From positions 1 through 64,000 of the forward strand of contig JAJUIU010000001.1 of assembly GCA_029267445.1 (NCBI GenBank): a stretch of 64,000 bases of DNA, given 5' to 3'. The stretch is from Rhodospirillaceae bacterium. Its GTDB lineage: Bacteria > Pseudomonadota > Alphaproteobacteria > Azospirillales > Azospirillaceae. Below the pieces are notes generated by a model. That model searched no databases. It was not told the DNA's origin and was given only the letters and a program-made list of their open reading frames with translations. The translations under genes and the position numbers were made by a program. This document shows, in pieces, positions 1 to 9,240 of the stretch. Every line of letters starts with the position of its first letter. Positions within the stretch are counted from its first letter, which is position 1.

Positions 1-120
1 ACAAGCCTGAGTTTGGATTATGACCAATCGCGATGAACACGCCGTCGCAGGCGATTTCAGATGTTTTGCCTGTCTTTACATTCTTGATGCGAACCGCCGT
101 TACAACCTTGCCGTCGCCGA
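1..120 (-). CDS. trxB: thioredoxin reductase fragment (both ends missing)
   Basis: Read on the minus strand, this stretch encodes about 40 residues including [10 protein letters not shown] and [13 protein letters not shown], which is the conserved region near the C-terminal FAD-binding part of bacterial thioredoxin reductase (the usual form is DGVFVAIGHTPNT). The flavoenzyme reduces thioredoxin with NADPH in the cytoplasm. The 3' end is cut by the window edge, while the N-terminal two thirds are absent because the sequence switches to gltX at about 110-135. GC is about 48% against about 70% for the rest, so this DNA is compositionally foreign to its neighbour. It could be a natural rearrangement, but with no mobile element and two broken housekeeping genes meeting at one point, a chimeric assembly join is more likely. 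Confidence 0.75.
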
Positions 121-1041
121 CGCCGGCTGGAGCCTTCGGACGTCACCTGGGACGACATGATCCAGGGGCCGAAGCGCTTCCACGGCACCGACCTGTCCGA
201 CCCCGTCCTGGTGCGGGAGGACGGGCGGCCCCTCTACACCCTCAGCTCCGTCGTCGACGATGTGGATTTCGCCATCACCCACATCATCCGGGGGGAGGAC
301 CACGTCGCCAACACGGCCGTGCAGATCCAGATCTTCCAGGCCCTGCACGCCATCCAGGGCGCAGGCTCCGTCCCGACCTTCGGCCATTTCCCCCTGATCG
401 CCGACGCGGGCGGTGCGGGCCTCTCCAAGCGCCTCGGCTCCCTCAGCCTGAAGCAGCTGCGGGAGGAGGAGGGGATCGAGCCCCTGGCGCTCCTGTCCTA
501 CATGGCCAAGCTCGGCACGTCGGACGCCATCGAGGCGCGCACCCACCACGATGCCCTGGTGGCGGAGTTCGACATCGCCAAATTCGGCCGCGGCACGCCC
601 AAATTCGACCCGGACGAGCTGCTGCGCCTCAACGCCCAGGTCCTGCACGGGCTGCCCTTCGCCGCTGTGGCGGACCGGCTTGCCGGCCTCGGCATGCAGG
701 CGGACGAGGCTTTCTGGGACGCGGTGAAGCCGAACCTCGCCCGCCTGTCCGATGCGCGCGACTGGTGGGACGTCACCCACACGGCGCTCACGCCGGTGAT
801 CGACGACCCCGCCTTCGCCGCCACCGCCGCCGGCCTGCTCCCGCCGGAGCCCTGGGGGCCGGAAACCTGGTCAGCCTGGACCAACGCGGTGAAGGACGCG
901 ACCGGGGCCAAGGGCAAGGCCCTGTTCCTGCCGCTCCGCCTCGCGCTCACGGCCCGCGACCATGGACCGGAGCTGAAGACCCTGCTACCCCTGATCGGCC
1001 GGGAGCGGGCGCTGCGGCGCCTGTCCGGCGAAACCGCGTGA
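121..1041 (+). CDS. gltX: glutamyl-tRNA synthetase, C-terminal two thirds (5' truncated)
   Basis: Class I glutamyl-tRNA synthetase charges tRNA with glutamate in the cytoplasm. The readable frame starts around [11 protein letters not shown] and runs through [14 protein letters not shown] to the KMSKS-equivalent loop [10 protein letters not shown] (near base 424) and the helical anticodon-binding domain, ending at a TGA. About 300 residues remain of the usual 440-480. The missing part is the N-terminal Rossmann half with the HIGH motif, replaced by the trxB fragment, so as it stands this cannot encode an active enzyme. An internal ATG at 157 could mark a start but lies inside the conserved core. 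cysS follows 13 bases after the stop, probably in one operon. The LSKR form of the loop occurs in alphaproteobacterial GluRS. Confidence 0.88.
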   Translation, partial: RRLEPSDVTWDDMIQGPKRFHGTDLSDPVLVREDGRPLYTLSSVVDDVDFAITHIIRGEDHVANTAVQIQIFQALHAIQGAGSVPTFGHFPLIADAGGAGLSKRLGSLSLKQLREEEGIEPLALLSYMAKLGTSDAIEARTHHDALVAEFDIAKFGRGTPKFDPDELLRLNAQVLHGLPFAAVADRLAGLGMQADEAFWDAVKPNLARLSDARDWWDVTHTALTPVIDDPAFAATAAGLLPPEPWGPETWSAWTNAVKDATGAKGKALFLPLRLALTARDHGPELKTLLPLIGRERALRRLSGETA

Positions 1042-1054
1042 GTCCGGCCGCACC

Positions 1055-2428
1055 ATGGCGCTGAAGCTTTACAACACCCTGACCCGGTCCGAAGAGGCGT
1101 TCGTGCCGCAGGACCCGTCGCGCGTCCGTCTCTATGTCTGCGGCCCCACGGTCTACGACTACGCCCATGTCGGCAACGCCCGCACCTTCAGCGCCTTCGA
1201 CCTGCTGGCCCGGCTGCTGAAGCATCTCTACGGCGCCGATCACGTCGTCTACGCCCGCAACATCACCGACGTGGACGACAAGATCATCGACCGCTCGCGC
1301 GAGAGCGGGGAGCCGATCGACGGCGTCACCGCCCGCACCACGGCCCAGTTCCATGCGGACATGGACGATCTCGGCCTGCTCCGCCCGGACGTGGAGCCGC
1401 GCGCCACCACCCACATCCCGCAGATGGTGGCGATGATCGAACGGCTCATTGCGCGGAACTTCGCCTACGCGGCGGAGGGCCACGTGCTGTTCCACGTGCC
1501 CGCCATGGCCGATTACGGCCGCCTCTCCCGCCGCAGCCAGGACGAGCTGATCGCCGGTGCGCGGGTGGAGGTCGCCCCTTACAAGCGCAGCCCGGCGGAC
1601 TTCGTCCTGTGGAAGCCGGCGAAGCCCGGCGAACCCGGCTGGGACAGCCCCTGGGGTAAGGGGCGCCCCGGCTGGCACATCGAGTGCTCGGCCATGACGG
1701 CCGCCCATTTCGGGGAGGTGTTCGACATCCATGGCGGCGGGCTGGACCTGATCTTCCCCCACCACGAGAACGAAATCGCCCAGAGCCGCTGCGCCCATGG
1801 CACGGCCGTGATGGCGAACTATTGGATGCACAGCGGCTTCCTGACGATCGCCGGCGACAAGATGTCCAAGTCCCTGGGCAACTTCTACACGGTCCGCGAA
1901 CTGCTGGACGAGTATCCGGGCGAGGCCATCCGCCTCGCGCTGCTGTCCGCCCACTACCGCCAGCCGCTCGACTTCACGAAGGAGAAGATCGCGGAGGCCA
2001 AGCGGACGCTGGACCGGTGGTACGGCGTGCTGCGCGGCCTCGACGAGCTGCCGGACGCGGATATCCCCGCCGAGGTTCTGGCCGCGCTCGAGGCGGACCT
2101 GAACACCCCGCTCGCCATCAGCCACCTGCACCAGCTTTCGAACCGTTTCTTCCATGCGCAGGGAGACGGGGTACAGATCGCCGCGCAGCTCAAGGCCGCG
2201 GCCGGCCTGTTCGGCTTCCTGCGCGACGACCCCGAAGCCTGGTTCCGCTGGACGCCACGGGGTGCCGACACGCTGGACGAGGCCGCCATTCAGGCCGCGA
2301 TCGACGCCCGGCGGGATGCCCGCAAGGCCAAGGACTTCGCCGAAGCCGACCGCATCCGCCAGGACCTCGCCGCCAAGGGCATCGTCCTGGAGGACGGCCC
2401 CCAGGGCACCACCTGGAAGCGGGCGTGA
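1055..2428 (+). CDS. cysS: cysteinyl-tRNA synthetase
   Basis: Charges tRNA-Cys with cysteine in the cytoplasm. The 457 residues match the normal length of about 460. The N-terminal catalytic part shows [16 protein letters not shown] (Zn-ligand Cys and the HIGH-like HVGN), then WHIECSAM and HHENE, which carry the other zinc ligands, and KMSKSLGNF as the KMSKS loop. The C-terminal DALR-like helical domain follows. The start is the ATG 13 bases after gltX, giving the typical [11 protein letters not shown] beginning. Likely cotranscribed with gltX. The gene is complete and its composition matches the rest of the window, so it belongs to the main genome rather than to the foreign left-end piece. 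Confidence 0.97.
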   Translation: MALKLYNTLTRSEEAFVPQDPSRVRLYVCGPTVYDYAHVGNARTFSAFDLLARLLKHLYGADHVVYARNITDVDDKIIDRSRESGEPIDGVTARTTAQFHADMDDLGLLRPDVEPRATTHIPQMVAMIERLIARNFAYAAEGHVLFHVPAMADYGRLSRRSQDELIAGARVEVAPYKRSPADFVLWKPAKPGEPGWDSPWGKGRPGWHIECSAMTAAHFGEVFDIHGGGLDLIFPHHENEIAQSRCAHGTAVMANYWMHSGFLTIAGDKMSKSLGNFYTVRELLDEYPGEAIRLALLSAHYRQPLDFTKEKIAEAKRTLDRWYGVLRGLDELPDADIPAEVLAALEADLNTPLAISHLHQLSNRFFHAQGDGVQIAAQLKAAAGLFGFLRDDPEAWFRWTPRGADTLDEAAIQAAIDARRDARKAKDFAEADRIRQDLAAKGIVLEDGPQGTTWKRA

Positions 2429-2453
2429 TCACAAGCCCTCCCAAGCAAACCTT

Positions 2454-2502
2454 CCCTCTCCCTGAGGTAGAGGGAGGGACCCGCGTAGCGGGAGGGTGAG
2501 GG
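2454..2502. repeat. REP-like intergenic palindrome unit 1
   Basis: Two adjacent inverted repeats: ccctctccctga/ggtagagggaggg, then cccgc-gta-gcggg at 2480-2492, followed by agggtgagg. This is the form of the dispersed CCTCACCCTCCCGCT-type palindromes common between genes in many alphaproteobacteria. It lies just after the cysS stop, where it could also act in 3' end formation or mRNA protection. Confidence 0.6.
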
Positions 2503-2572
2503 GTTACGGTGCCTCCGGACCCTCTCTAATGAGCGCCAGGAGCCGTCCTGACAGACCGTACCCCCTCTCCCT

Positions 2573-2618
2573 CCCGTCGCCGCCGCGACGGGTCCCTCCC
2601 TCTCCCCCTGGGAGAGGG
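2573..2618. repeat. REP-like intergenic palindrome unit 2
   Basis: A perfect 8-bp stem cccgtcgc/gcgacggg (2573-2592) is followed by a 9-bp stem ccctctccc/gggagaggg (2598-2618). It carries the same cctccctctcccc core as unit 1 in a related arrangement, so the two look like copies of one element family. Confidence 0.6.
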
Positions 2619-2647
2619 CAGGGTAACCTCGGCGGCCCCATTTCCTC

Positions 2648-2676
2648 CCTCACCCTGAGCCTGTCGAAGGGTGGGG
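2648..2676. repeat. intergenic palindrome of the cctgagcctgtcgaagg type
   Basis: A 6-bp stem caccct/agggtg flanks gagcctgtcga. Sequences of the type cctgagcctgtcgaagg are widely scattered in alphaproteobacterial intergenic regions. Together with units 1 and 2 it fills most of the 369-base gap between cysS and cimA, where I see no gene. Confidence 0.6.
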
Positions 2677-2797
2677 GGCGGCACCGCTCCCCGCGTCCCG
2701 CGCAACCGGGACATTCCCTGTTGCGGCGCGGAAACCCATTGAGATGCCGGGCCGGTTCCGCCATTCTCGCAATGCCGTTGCGTCCGGGCCGCCGATT

Positions 2798-4426
2798 ATG
2801 AACGAAACGAACCGCGTCTATCTCTACGACACGACCCTGCGCGACGGGGCGCAGACGTCGGGTGTGGATTTCTCGGTTGCCGACAAGCTCGCCATCGCGC
2901 GGGAGCTTGACGCGCTCGGCATCGATTATGTCGAGGGCGGCTGGCCGGGCGCCAACCCCACGGACGACGCCTTCTTCGCCGAGAAGCCCAGCCTGCGCCA
3001 GGCCCGTTTCACCGCCTTCGGCATGACCCGCCGGGCCGGGCGCAGTGCGGCCAACGATCCGGGGCTGGCCGCATTGCTGGACAGTAATGCCCCCGCCATC
3101 TGCATCGTCGGCAAGAGTTGGGATTTCCATGTGGACGTCGCCCTCGGCATCGGCCGGGAGGAGAACCTGGAGACGATCCGCGACAGCGTCGCCCACCTCA
3201 AATCGCGGGGCCGCGAGGTCCTGTTCGACGCGGAGCATTTCTTCGACGGCTACAAGGCGAACCCGGACTACGCCCGCGCCTGCGCCCGTGCCGCGTTCGG
3301 GGCCGGGGCCCGCTGGGTCGTGCTGTGCGACACCAACGGCGGCACCCTGCCACATGAGATCGGCCGCATCGTGGCTGAGATGGCGCATGAAATTCCCGGC
3401 ACAAGTCTCGGAATCCATTGCCATAACGATACGGAGAACGCGGTCGCCAACAGCCTTGCCGCCGTCCAGGCCGGTGCGCGCATGGTCCAGGGCACCCTGA
3501 ACGGGCTGGGGGAGCGCTGCGGCAACGCCAACCTCGTCAGCCTGCTGCCCACCCTGGTGCTGAAGCTGGGCTACGACACCGGCGTCGGCCGCGACGGGCT
3601 GAAGCGGCTGGTCCATGTCAGCCGCCTCCTGGACGAGCGGCTGAACCGCGCGCCCAACCGCCACGCGCCCTATGTCGGGGAGGCCGCCTTCGCCCATAAG
3701 GGCGGGCTGCACGTCTCCGCCGTGGAGAAGGACCCCGCCAGCTACGAACATATCGACCCCGCCCTGGTCGGCAACCGCCGCGCCATCCTGGTCTCGGATC
3801 AGGCCGGCCGGTCCAACATCCTGGCCCGCCTGCGGGAGGTGGGGGTGGATCTGGACGCCGCCGACAAGCGGGTGGCGTCCCTGGTCGAAACCGTGAAGCG
3901 GCGGGAGTACGAGGGCTATGCCTATGACGGGGCGGAGGCGAGCTTCGAGCTGCTGGCACGCCGCGCGCTGGGCGACGTGCCGGACTTCTTCCGTCTGGTC
4001 AGCTTCCGCGTGCTGGACGAGCGACGCTGGAACGCGCGCGGGGAGCTGGTCACCCTGTCGGAGGCGACGGTGAAGGTGGACGTGCCGGGCGGCCTGCCCG
4101 GCCAGCCGATCATGACCGTGGCGGAGGGCAACGGCCCCGTGAACGCGCTCGATCAGGCCCTGCGCAAGGCGCTCGCCGCCGTCTATCCGGACCTGGAGGG
4201 CATGAAGCTGGTGGACTACAAGGTCCGCATCCTCACCCCCAACGACGGCACCAAGGCCGTCACCCGCGTCATGATCGAAAGCCAGGACCGCGCGGGCCGC
4301 CGCTGGTCCACCGTCGGCGTCTCCGCCAACGTGATCGACGCCAGCTTCAACGCGCTGTACGACGCCATCACCTATTGCCTGCACACGGCCGGGGCGGGTA
4401 CCAGGGGGGCGGCCTCCGTGGCCTGA
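2798..4426 (+). CDS. cimA: (R)-citramalate synthase
   Basis: Condenses pyruvate and acetyl-CoA to (R)-citramalate, the first step of the threonine-independent route to isoleucine. The protein has 542 residues, as usual for CimA. The TIM-barrel HMGL-like domain starts with YDTTLRDGAQTSG, whose Arg-Asp is catalytic, and carries the metal-binding GIHCHNDTENAVAN. The C-terminal third is a LeuA-type dimerisation/allosteric domain. The ATG at 2798 puts the conserved start MNETNRVYLYD in place; an upstream in-frame ATG at 2744 would only add 18 low-quality residues. CimA and 2-isopropylmalate synthase are related, but the GGWPGANPTD segment fits CimA. leuCD at 13.6 kb could supply the next isomerase, since LeuCD also acts on citramalate. 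Confidence 0.93.
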   Translation: MNETNRVYLYDTTLRDGAQTSGVDFSVADKLAIARELDALGIDYVEGGWPGANPTDDAFFAEKPSLRQARFTAFGMTRRAGRSAANDPGLAALLDSNAPAICIVGKSWDFHVDVALGIGREENLETIRDSVAHLKSRGREVLFDAEHFFDGYKANPDYARACARAAFGAGARWVVLCDTNGGTLPHEIGRIVAEMAHEIPGTSLGIHCHNDTENAVANSLAAVQAGARMVQGTLNGLGERCGNANLVSLLPTLVLKLGYDTGVGRDGLKRLVHVSRLLDERLNRAPNRHAPYVGEAAFAHKGGLHVSAVEKDPASYEHIDPALVGNRRAILVSDQAGRSNILARLREVGVDLDAADKRVASLVETVKRREYEGYAYDGAEASFELLARRALGDVPDFFRLVSFRVLDERRWNARGELVTLSEATVKVDVPGGLPGQPIMTVAEGNGPVNALDQALRKALAAVYPDLEGMKLVDYKVRILTPNDGTKAVTRVMIESQDRAGRRWSTVGVSANVIDASFNALYDAITYCLHTAGAGTRGAASVA

Positions 4427-4447
4427 CCCCGTGGTTTCCGACACACC

Positions 4448-5254
4448 ATGACCAGCGGTACCAGGGCGCGTGAACGCGCCAAGAGCGAGGCCGCCCGCCT
4501 GACGCACGACCCGGCGGCCCCGGTCGTCATCCTGATCCAGCCCCAGATGGGGGAGAATATCGGCGCCTGCGCCCGCGCCATGCTGAACTGCGGGCTGACG
4601 GAACTGCGCCTCGTCGATCCCCGCGACGGCTGGCCGAACGAGAAGGCCGTGAGTGCCTCCGCAGGCGCCACGGACGTGATCGACGGCGCAAAGCTCTTCG
4701 CCACCACGGGCGAGGCCATCGCCGATTTGCAGAAGGTTTATTCCACCGCCGCCCGCGTGCGCGGGATGGTCAAGGACATCGTCACCCCCCGCCGTGCCGC
4801 CCGCGACATCCGCGCCCACGCGGCGGCGGGCCGGCGGGTCGGCATCCTGTTCGGGCCGGAGCGGACGGGGCTGGTGAACGACGACATCGTGCTGTCCGAC
4901 ACGATGATCTCCGTGCCGCTGAACCCGGCCTTCTTGTCCCTCAACCTCGCCCAGGCCGTGCTGCTGGTCGCCTACGAATGGTGGATCGCCGGCGACGACA
5001 CGCCGGAGTTCTACACCCACACGGGCCAGAGCCGGGCCGCCACCAAGGCGGAGATGCTGAACCTGTTCGAGCATCTGGAGGCAGCATTGGACCCCACCGG
5101 CTTCTTCACCCACCCGGACAAGAAGCCCAGCATGGTCACCAACATCCGCAACACCCTCCAGCGCGCCCACATGACGGAGCAGGAAGTCCGCACCTTCCAC
5201 GGCATCGTCGCCGCCCTCACGGGCAAGAAGAAGCGGCGGGCGGGGGAGGAGTAG
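4448..5254 (+). CDS. trmJ: tRNA (cytidine/uridine-2'-O-)-methyltransferase TrmJ
   Basis: SpoU-family (SPOUT fold) enzyme that 2'-O-methylates position 32 of tRNA using SAM. 268 residues. The knotted SAM-binding motifs are visible: ILIQPQMGENIGACARAM near the N-terminus (Asn and Arg of motif 1), GILFGPERTGL (motif 2) and SLNLAQAV (motif 3). The TrmJ-type C-terminal helical extension follows, including FFTHPDKKPSM. The ATG lies 21 bases after cimA, suggesting cotranscription, though the functions are unrelated. The next gene is convergent, 6 bases away. Confidence 0.93.
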   Translation: MTSGTRARERAKSEAARLTHDPAAPVVILIQPQMGENIGACARAMLNCGLTELRLVDPRDGWPNEKAVSASAGATDVIDGAKLFATTGEAIADLQKVYSTAARVRGMVKDIVTPRRAARDIRAHAAAGRRVGILFGPERTGLVNDDIVLSDTMISVPLNPAFLSLNLAQAVLLVAYEWWIAGDDTPEFYTHTGQSRAATKAEMLNLFEHLEAALDPTGFFTHPDKKPSMVTNIRNTLQRAHMTEQEVRTFHGIVAALTGKKKRRAGEE

Positions 5255-5260
5255 GGGGGC

Positions 5261-5674
5261 TCAGGGCTGCGGGAACGCCGCCCCGTCCTCGACACGGCTG
5301 ACCGCGTGGATGACCCTGGCATCCGGGCCGACATGGACGCCGCAGACGATGCGCGTCCGCATCACACCCCGCGGATCATGGGCTTCCGACTGGGCCAGGA
5401 AGGTGCGCGCGTCCGGCGACTTGGTCGCGGCGACGATCGCCACGAAGTCCTCGTCCACCTGTCCAAACAGGTCCGCTGCCCGGCCGGCGCCCAGGCTCAG
5501 GGTCTTCGTCGCGACGCCGCCGACCTGGAAGCCGGAACTCAGGCTCCTGGCCTCGATGTCGCATATCAGCGAGGCGATCCGGCGATGGAACTCATCCGTC
5601 GCGGGCGCCGCGAGTGCCGGACCTCCGACGAGGGCGAGTTTCACGCAGACGATGAGGGCAAGCGCTCTGCTCAT
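5261..5674 (-). CDS. uncharacterised secreted protein
   Basis: I do not recognise the family. The 137-residue product begins MSRALALIVCVKLALVGGPALA, a standard Sec signal peptide with an AxA-type cleavage site, so it is probably periplasmic. The mature part (about 115 residues) has two Cys (SLICDIE and RIVCGVH) that could form a disulfide. The ATG at 5674 is chosen because it places the signal peptide at the N-terminus and has a GGGG-rich stretch upstream; a TTG four codons earlier is possible. It is convergent with trmJ, and upstream lies an unusually AT-rich 150-base stretch shared with the divergent gene at 5831. Confidence 0.6.
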   Translation of the reverse strand: MSRALALIVCVKLALVGGPALAAPATDEFHRRIASLICDIEARSLSSGFQVGGVATKTLSLGAGRAADLFGQVDEDFVAIVAATKSPDARTFLAQSEAHDPRGVMRTRIVCGVHVGPDARVIHAVSRVEDGAAFPQP

Positions 5675-5830
5675 GGGGAGCCCCAATCAATTTTAAGACG
5701 TAAAAAACTTATCGTTTTCATCTTTTGCGCTCAATGAGGATGACGGCGACAGGCGCGTGGGGCTTGCAGTTTAAAGGCTTCCGGCGCACACTCCTATCGA
5801 TCCGACAGAATGTTGGTGGGAGGACCCGAA

Positions 5831-6607
5831 ATGCGGGTTGAATCGACGGAACCGGGCATCCTGGCGCCATTCGGCCCGGCACGGGCGCTATCGCTGGCGC
5901 GCTCGGCGGCGCAAGCACAGCCACCGACCAGCGGGCCGACGCCCCCGACGCTGGACGCCATCCTCTCCCCGGCCGACCGCGAGCTGCTGGCCCGGAAGCG
6001 GGAGGAGGGCGGCACCGTCATGGCCCGCCTCGCCGCGGTGGAGGAGAAGGCCCGCACCGCGCGGCGCGACGCGCTGAAGCAGGAACTCCAGCGGCTCATG
6101 GAGATGGCGGCCGCCCTCAGGAAGATCGCCGACCCGCGCATGGCCGGCAACATGGCCCAGACCCTGGCGCGGCAGATCGCCACCATCGCCCGCCAGCTGG
6201 CGGAGGCCGAACAGGCGCTGCCCGTCAGCCAGCGCGGGGCGCCCCCCACCGCCGTCGCGGCACCCCCGGCAACGGCGGCGGCACAGCCCGCGCCCGAGAC
6301 CGAAGCCCAGCCCCAATCCCAACCCGAACCCTCCACCCGGCCCGCCACCACCTTGGCGGACATCGAGGAGGCGCGGCGGATGGGCCGAGATGTGGGCCGG
6401 GAGGGAACGCGCGGCCTGCTGTCCGGGGCCGCCGACCTGCTGGAGGAGCTACTGGAAAAGGTCCGGGAGGCGGAGCGCTGGGACGCCGTTCTCGATCCCG
6501 AAGCCGCCGCCGACCGCCGCCGGGCCATCCGGGACATCGCGCGGGACGTGGCCGGCCTGCGCGCCCTCGCCGGGGGCCTGGGCGGCGGGGTGCGGCTCTC
6601 CGCCTGA
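5831..6607 (+). CDS. uncharacterised Ala/Pro-rich coiled-coil protein
   Basis: Not recognised. 258 residues in three parts: a Pro/Ala-rich N-terminus (about 1-50), a charged helical block with coiled-coil-like heptads around LLARKREEGGTVMARLAAVE to ARQIATIARQLAEAEQ (50-130), a Pro/Ala/Gln linker (135-185), and a C-terminal helical block. There is no signal peptide or membrane segment. The start is the ATG at 5831 because GGGAGGA lies at the right distance; the ATG at 5810 lacks a ribosome site. It resembles the protein at 40754 in general build (Pro-rich head, helical body) but I cannot show homology. It is monocistronic between the AT-rich gap and the rpsD promoter. Confidence 0.65.
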   Translation: MRVESTEPGILAPFGPARALSLARSAAQAQPPTSGPTPPTLDAILSPADRELLARKREEGGTVMARLAAVEEKARTARRDALKQELQRLMEMAAALRKIADPRMAGNMAQTLARQIATIARQLAEAEQALPVSQRGAPPTAVAAPPATAAAQPAPETEAQPQSQPEPSTRPATTLADIEEARRMGRDVGREGTRGLLSGAADLLEELLEKVREAERWDAVLDPEAAADRRRAIRDIARDVAGLRALAGGLGGGVRLSA

Positions 6608-6839
6608 GCGCTGTTCTGGACTTTGGTCCTATCTCCTGGCAGGGTGGATGGGACGCTCGGCGTCGTCCGCCCGAACCTCACCAGCCGGCCGCTCCGCGCG
6701 CGTGCGACAGACCGGCGAAATCGGGGAAACTGTTGCACCGGGTCGCACCGTGTCGCATGCCCCGCGTTCCGCGCTGGAGGCTCGGTCCGGGTTACGCGTC
6801 CGGCGCATGGCTTTCCCGCGCCCGTCCAGGTGCCCCTGT

Positions 6840-6868
6840 TTGACAAGTGCAGCGCTTTCCCCTATATC
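6840..6868 (+). promoter_or_regulatory. sigma-70-type promoter for rpsD
   Basis: TTGACA (6840-6845), a 17-base spacer, TATATC (6863-6868). This is the best match in the 401-base gap 6608-7008, which holds no gene. It would give a leader of about 130 bases before rpsD, long enough for regulation, but I see no clear S4-binding structure. Confidence 0.6.
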
Positions 6869-7008
6869 GCCGCCTTCCTTCCTGGAAATGCGGATGTGCG
6901 GCCTTTCGTGCGCGCCCATCCCGTCCACGGCGGCGCAATGGGGCGCCGGGCGCTGGAACTACCGGGACAACAAGGCGTCCGCCACCGTCGCGGGCGCGAA
7001 GGAGCGTC

Positions 7009-7623
7009 ATGAGCAAGCGTCAGGAAGCCAAGTACAAGATCGACCGCCGCCTCGGCGTCAACCTCTGGGGCCGCGCCAAGTCGCCGCTGAACAAGCGCGA
7101 GTACGGCCCCGGCCAGCACGGCCAGCGCCGCAAGAAGCCCTCGGACTTCGGCACCCAGCTGATGGCCAAGCAGAAGCTGAAGGGCTACTACGGTAACATC
7201 GGTGAGAAGCAGTTCCGCCGCCTGTACCAGGAGGCCGTGCGCCGCAAGGGCGACAGCGGCGAGAACCTGGTCCAGCTGCTGGAGCGCCGGCTGGACGCGG
7301 TGGTCTACCGCATGAAGTTCGCGCCGACCCCGTTCTCCGCCCGCCAGATCATCAACCACGGCCACATCCGGGTGAACGGCAAGCGGGTCAACATCGCCTC
7401 CTACATGGTCAAGGACGGCGATGTGGTCGAGGTGCGCGAGAAGGCCAAGTCCTTCGCCCTGATCATGGAATCGATCCAGTCGCCGGAGCGGGACATCCCC
7501 GACTACCTCACGGTCGACACCGGCAACTTCAAGGGCACCTTCGTCCGCTCGCCCGGCTTGGCCGACGTGCCGTACCCGACGCAGATGGAGCCGAACCTGG
7601 TCATCGAGTTCTACTCGCGCTGA
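7009..7623 (+). CDS. rpsD: 30S ribosomal protein S4
   Basis: Primary 16S rRNA-binding protein that nucleates assembly of the 30S body and takes part in decoding fidelity. 204 residues, normal length. It starts [21 protein letters not shown] and has the S4 RNA-binding domain around [19 protein letters not shown]. The N-terminal zinc-type Cys cluster of some S4 proteins is absent, as usual for this C-minus form. The ATG at 7009 has GAAGGAG upstream. It stands alone outside the alpha operon, which is common in alphaproteobacteria, with its own promoter at 6840 and terminator at 7649. Confidence 0.98.
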   Translation: MSKRQEAKYKIDRRLGVNLWGRAKSPLNKREYGPGQHGQRRKKPSDFGTQLMAKQKLKGYYGNIGEKQFRRLYQEAVRRKGDSGENLVQLLERRLDAVVYRMKFAPTPFSARQIINHGHIRVNGKRVNIASYMVKDGDVVEVREKAKSFALIMESIQSPERDIPDYLTVDTGNFKGTFVRSPGLADVPYPTQMEPNLVIEFYSR

Positions 7624-7648
7624 TCCAGGCCCCCCGGTCCGGAATTGC

Positions 7649-7679
7649 AAAGGCCGCTCCCGAAAGGGGGCGGCCTTTT
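7649..7679 (+). terminator. intrinsic terminator after rpsD
   Basis: Stem aaaggccgc/gcggcctttt around a short loop, 25 bases after the rpsD stop and ending in a T-rich tail (tttt). Confidence 0.8.
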
Positions 7680-7793
7680 CCGTTCCGGGCCAGGGCTTTG
7701 CGCGTCACCCGCGCGCCATGACAACAGTCACTTCAATACGCGGGCGGCACCGGTTATCCAGGGTGCCACGACAGTCCGGAGGAACCCGCACCC

Positions 7794-8702
7794 ATGCTCA
7801 CCCGCCGTCTCGCACTCCGCACCCTTGCGCTCGCCGCCGCCTTGGCACTGGCCCCGCCCGCCATCGCGCCCGCCGTCGCGAAGGACGCCGCCTTCAAGAG
7901 CGACCGCCTCGGCGTGTCGGTCACCGGCTCCGGCCCCGACGTGGTGCTGATCCCCGGCCTCAGCTCCTCGCCGGAGGTGTGGGAAGGCACGGTGAAGGCG
8001 CTGCCGGGCTACCGCTACCATCTGGTGCATGTGGCCGGCTTCGCCGGCAAGGCGCCCGGCGCCAATGCCGGCGGCCCCGTGCTCGCCCAGATCGCGGAGG
8101 AGATCGCCCGCTACATCAAGGAGGCCGGGCTGAAGCAGCCAGCCCTGGTCGGCCACTCCATGGGCGGGACCTGGGCGATGATGGTGGCGGCCCGCCATCC
8201 GGGCCTCGCGTCGCGGGTGATGGTCGTCGACATGCTGCCCTTCGTCGGCGCCATGTTCGGCCCGCCGGGCACCACCCCCGCCACGATCGAGCCCATGGCC
8301 GCCCAGATGCGGGACGCCATGAACAAGGCGTCGCCGGAGGAGCGTCGGACCCGGATCGAGCAGACCATCGCCACGATGGTCAAGACGGAGCCGCTGCGCC
8401 CGCCCGTGGTCGCCCAGTCCCTGGCGAGCGACCCCGGCGTGGGCAACCAGGCCTTCTACGAGCTTGTCATCACCGACCTCCGCCCCGAACTGGCGGCGAT
8501 CAAGGTGCCCATGAGCGTGCTCTACGTCCGCCCGCCCGGGGCCCCCATCACCGACGAGCAGATGGAAACCTTCTACAAGCTCTCCTTCGCCACCGCGCCG
8601 CAGACGGACCTGAAGCGCATTCCGGACAGCTACCACTTCATCATGTTCGACCAGCCGGAGGTCTTCCAGCGGGAGCTCGCCGCCTTCCTCAAGGGCCAGT
8701 AA
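7794..8702 (+). CDS. secreted alpha/beta-hydrolase
   Basis: Alpha/beta-hydrolase fold enzyme of unknown substrate, likely exported. 302 residues: a signal peptide (about 1-29, twin Arg in MLTRRLALRTLALAAALALA, so possibly Tat), an oxyanion loop VVLIPGLSSSP, the nucleophile elbow VGHSMGGTW, and a C-terminal catalytic His in SYHFIMFDQPE. The GGAGGA site 12 bases upstream sets the start. It is monocistronic, separated from rpsD by one terminator and followed by another. Esterase or lactonase activity is plausible, but nothing nearby points to a substrate. Confidence 0.85.
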   Translation: MLTRRLALRTLALAAALALAPPAIAPAVAKDAAFKSDRLGVSVTGSGPDVVLIPGLSSSPEVWEGTVKALPGYRYHLVHVAGFAGKAPGANAGGPVLAQIAEEIARYIKEAGLKQPALVGHSMGGTWAMMVAARHPGLASRVMVVDMLPFVGAMFGPPGTTPATIEPMAAQMRDAMNKASPEERRTRIEQTIATMVKTEPLRPPVVAQSLASDPGVGNQAFYELVITDLRPELAAIKVPMSVLYVRPPGAPITDEQMETFYKLSFATAPQTDLKRIPDSYHFIMFDQPEVFQRELAAFLKGQ

Positions 8703-8716
8703 GTCCCTGGAACGGC

Positions 8717-8748
8717 GAAGGGCCGCGCCATCCCCGGCGCGGCCCTTC
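8717..8748. terminator. bidirectional terminator between hydrolase and grxD
   Basis: Perfect 13-bp stem gaagggccgcgcc/ggcgcggcccttc with a 6-base loop, lying between two convergent genes (stops at 8702 and 8773). Confidence 0.75.
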
Positions 8749-8772
8749 GTGTTTGCAAGGTCGGGAAGGGGA

Positions 8773-9111
<339 letters not shown>

Positions 9112-9240
9112 GTGTATCGATCTCCTTCGGGAGAGGCTGGCGCTCATTGGCGCGCGACGTTGATCAGGGTCCGGCCGGACCGTCCATCATCCGCCCTAGA
9201 TGGAACGGCCGGTCGTCTCGAACAAGGTTTACACCAATCG

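Noticed and set aside
2504-5200. 898-codon open frame on the minus strand opposite cimA and trmJ
   Set aside because: It is antisense to two clear genes, has no recognisable domain and a His/Asp/Gly-rich composition typical of antisense frames in GC-rich DNA.
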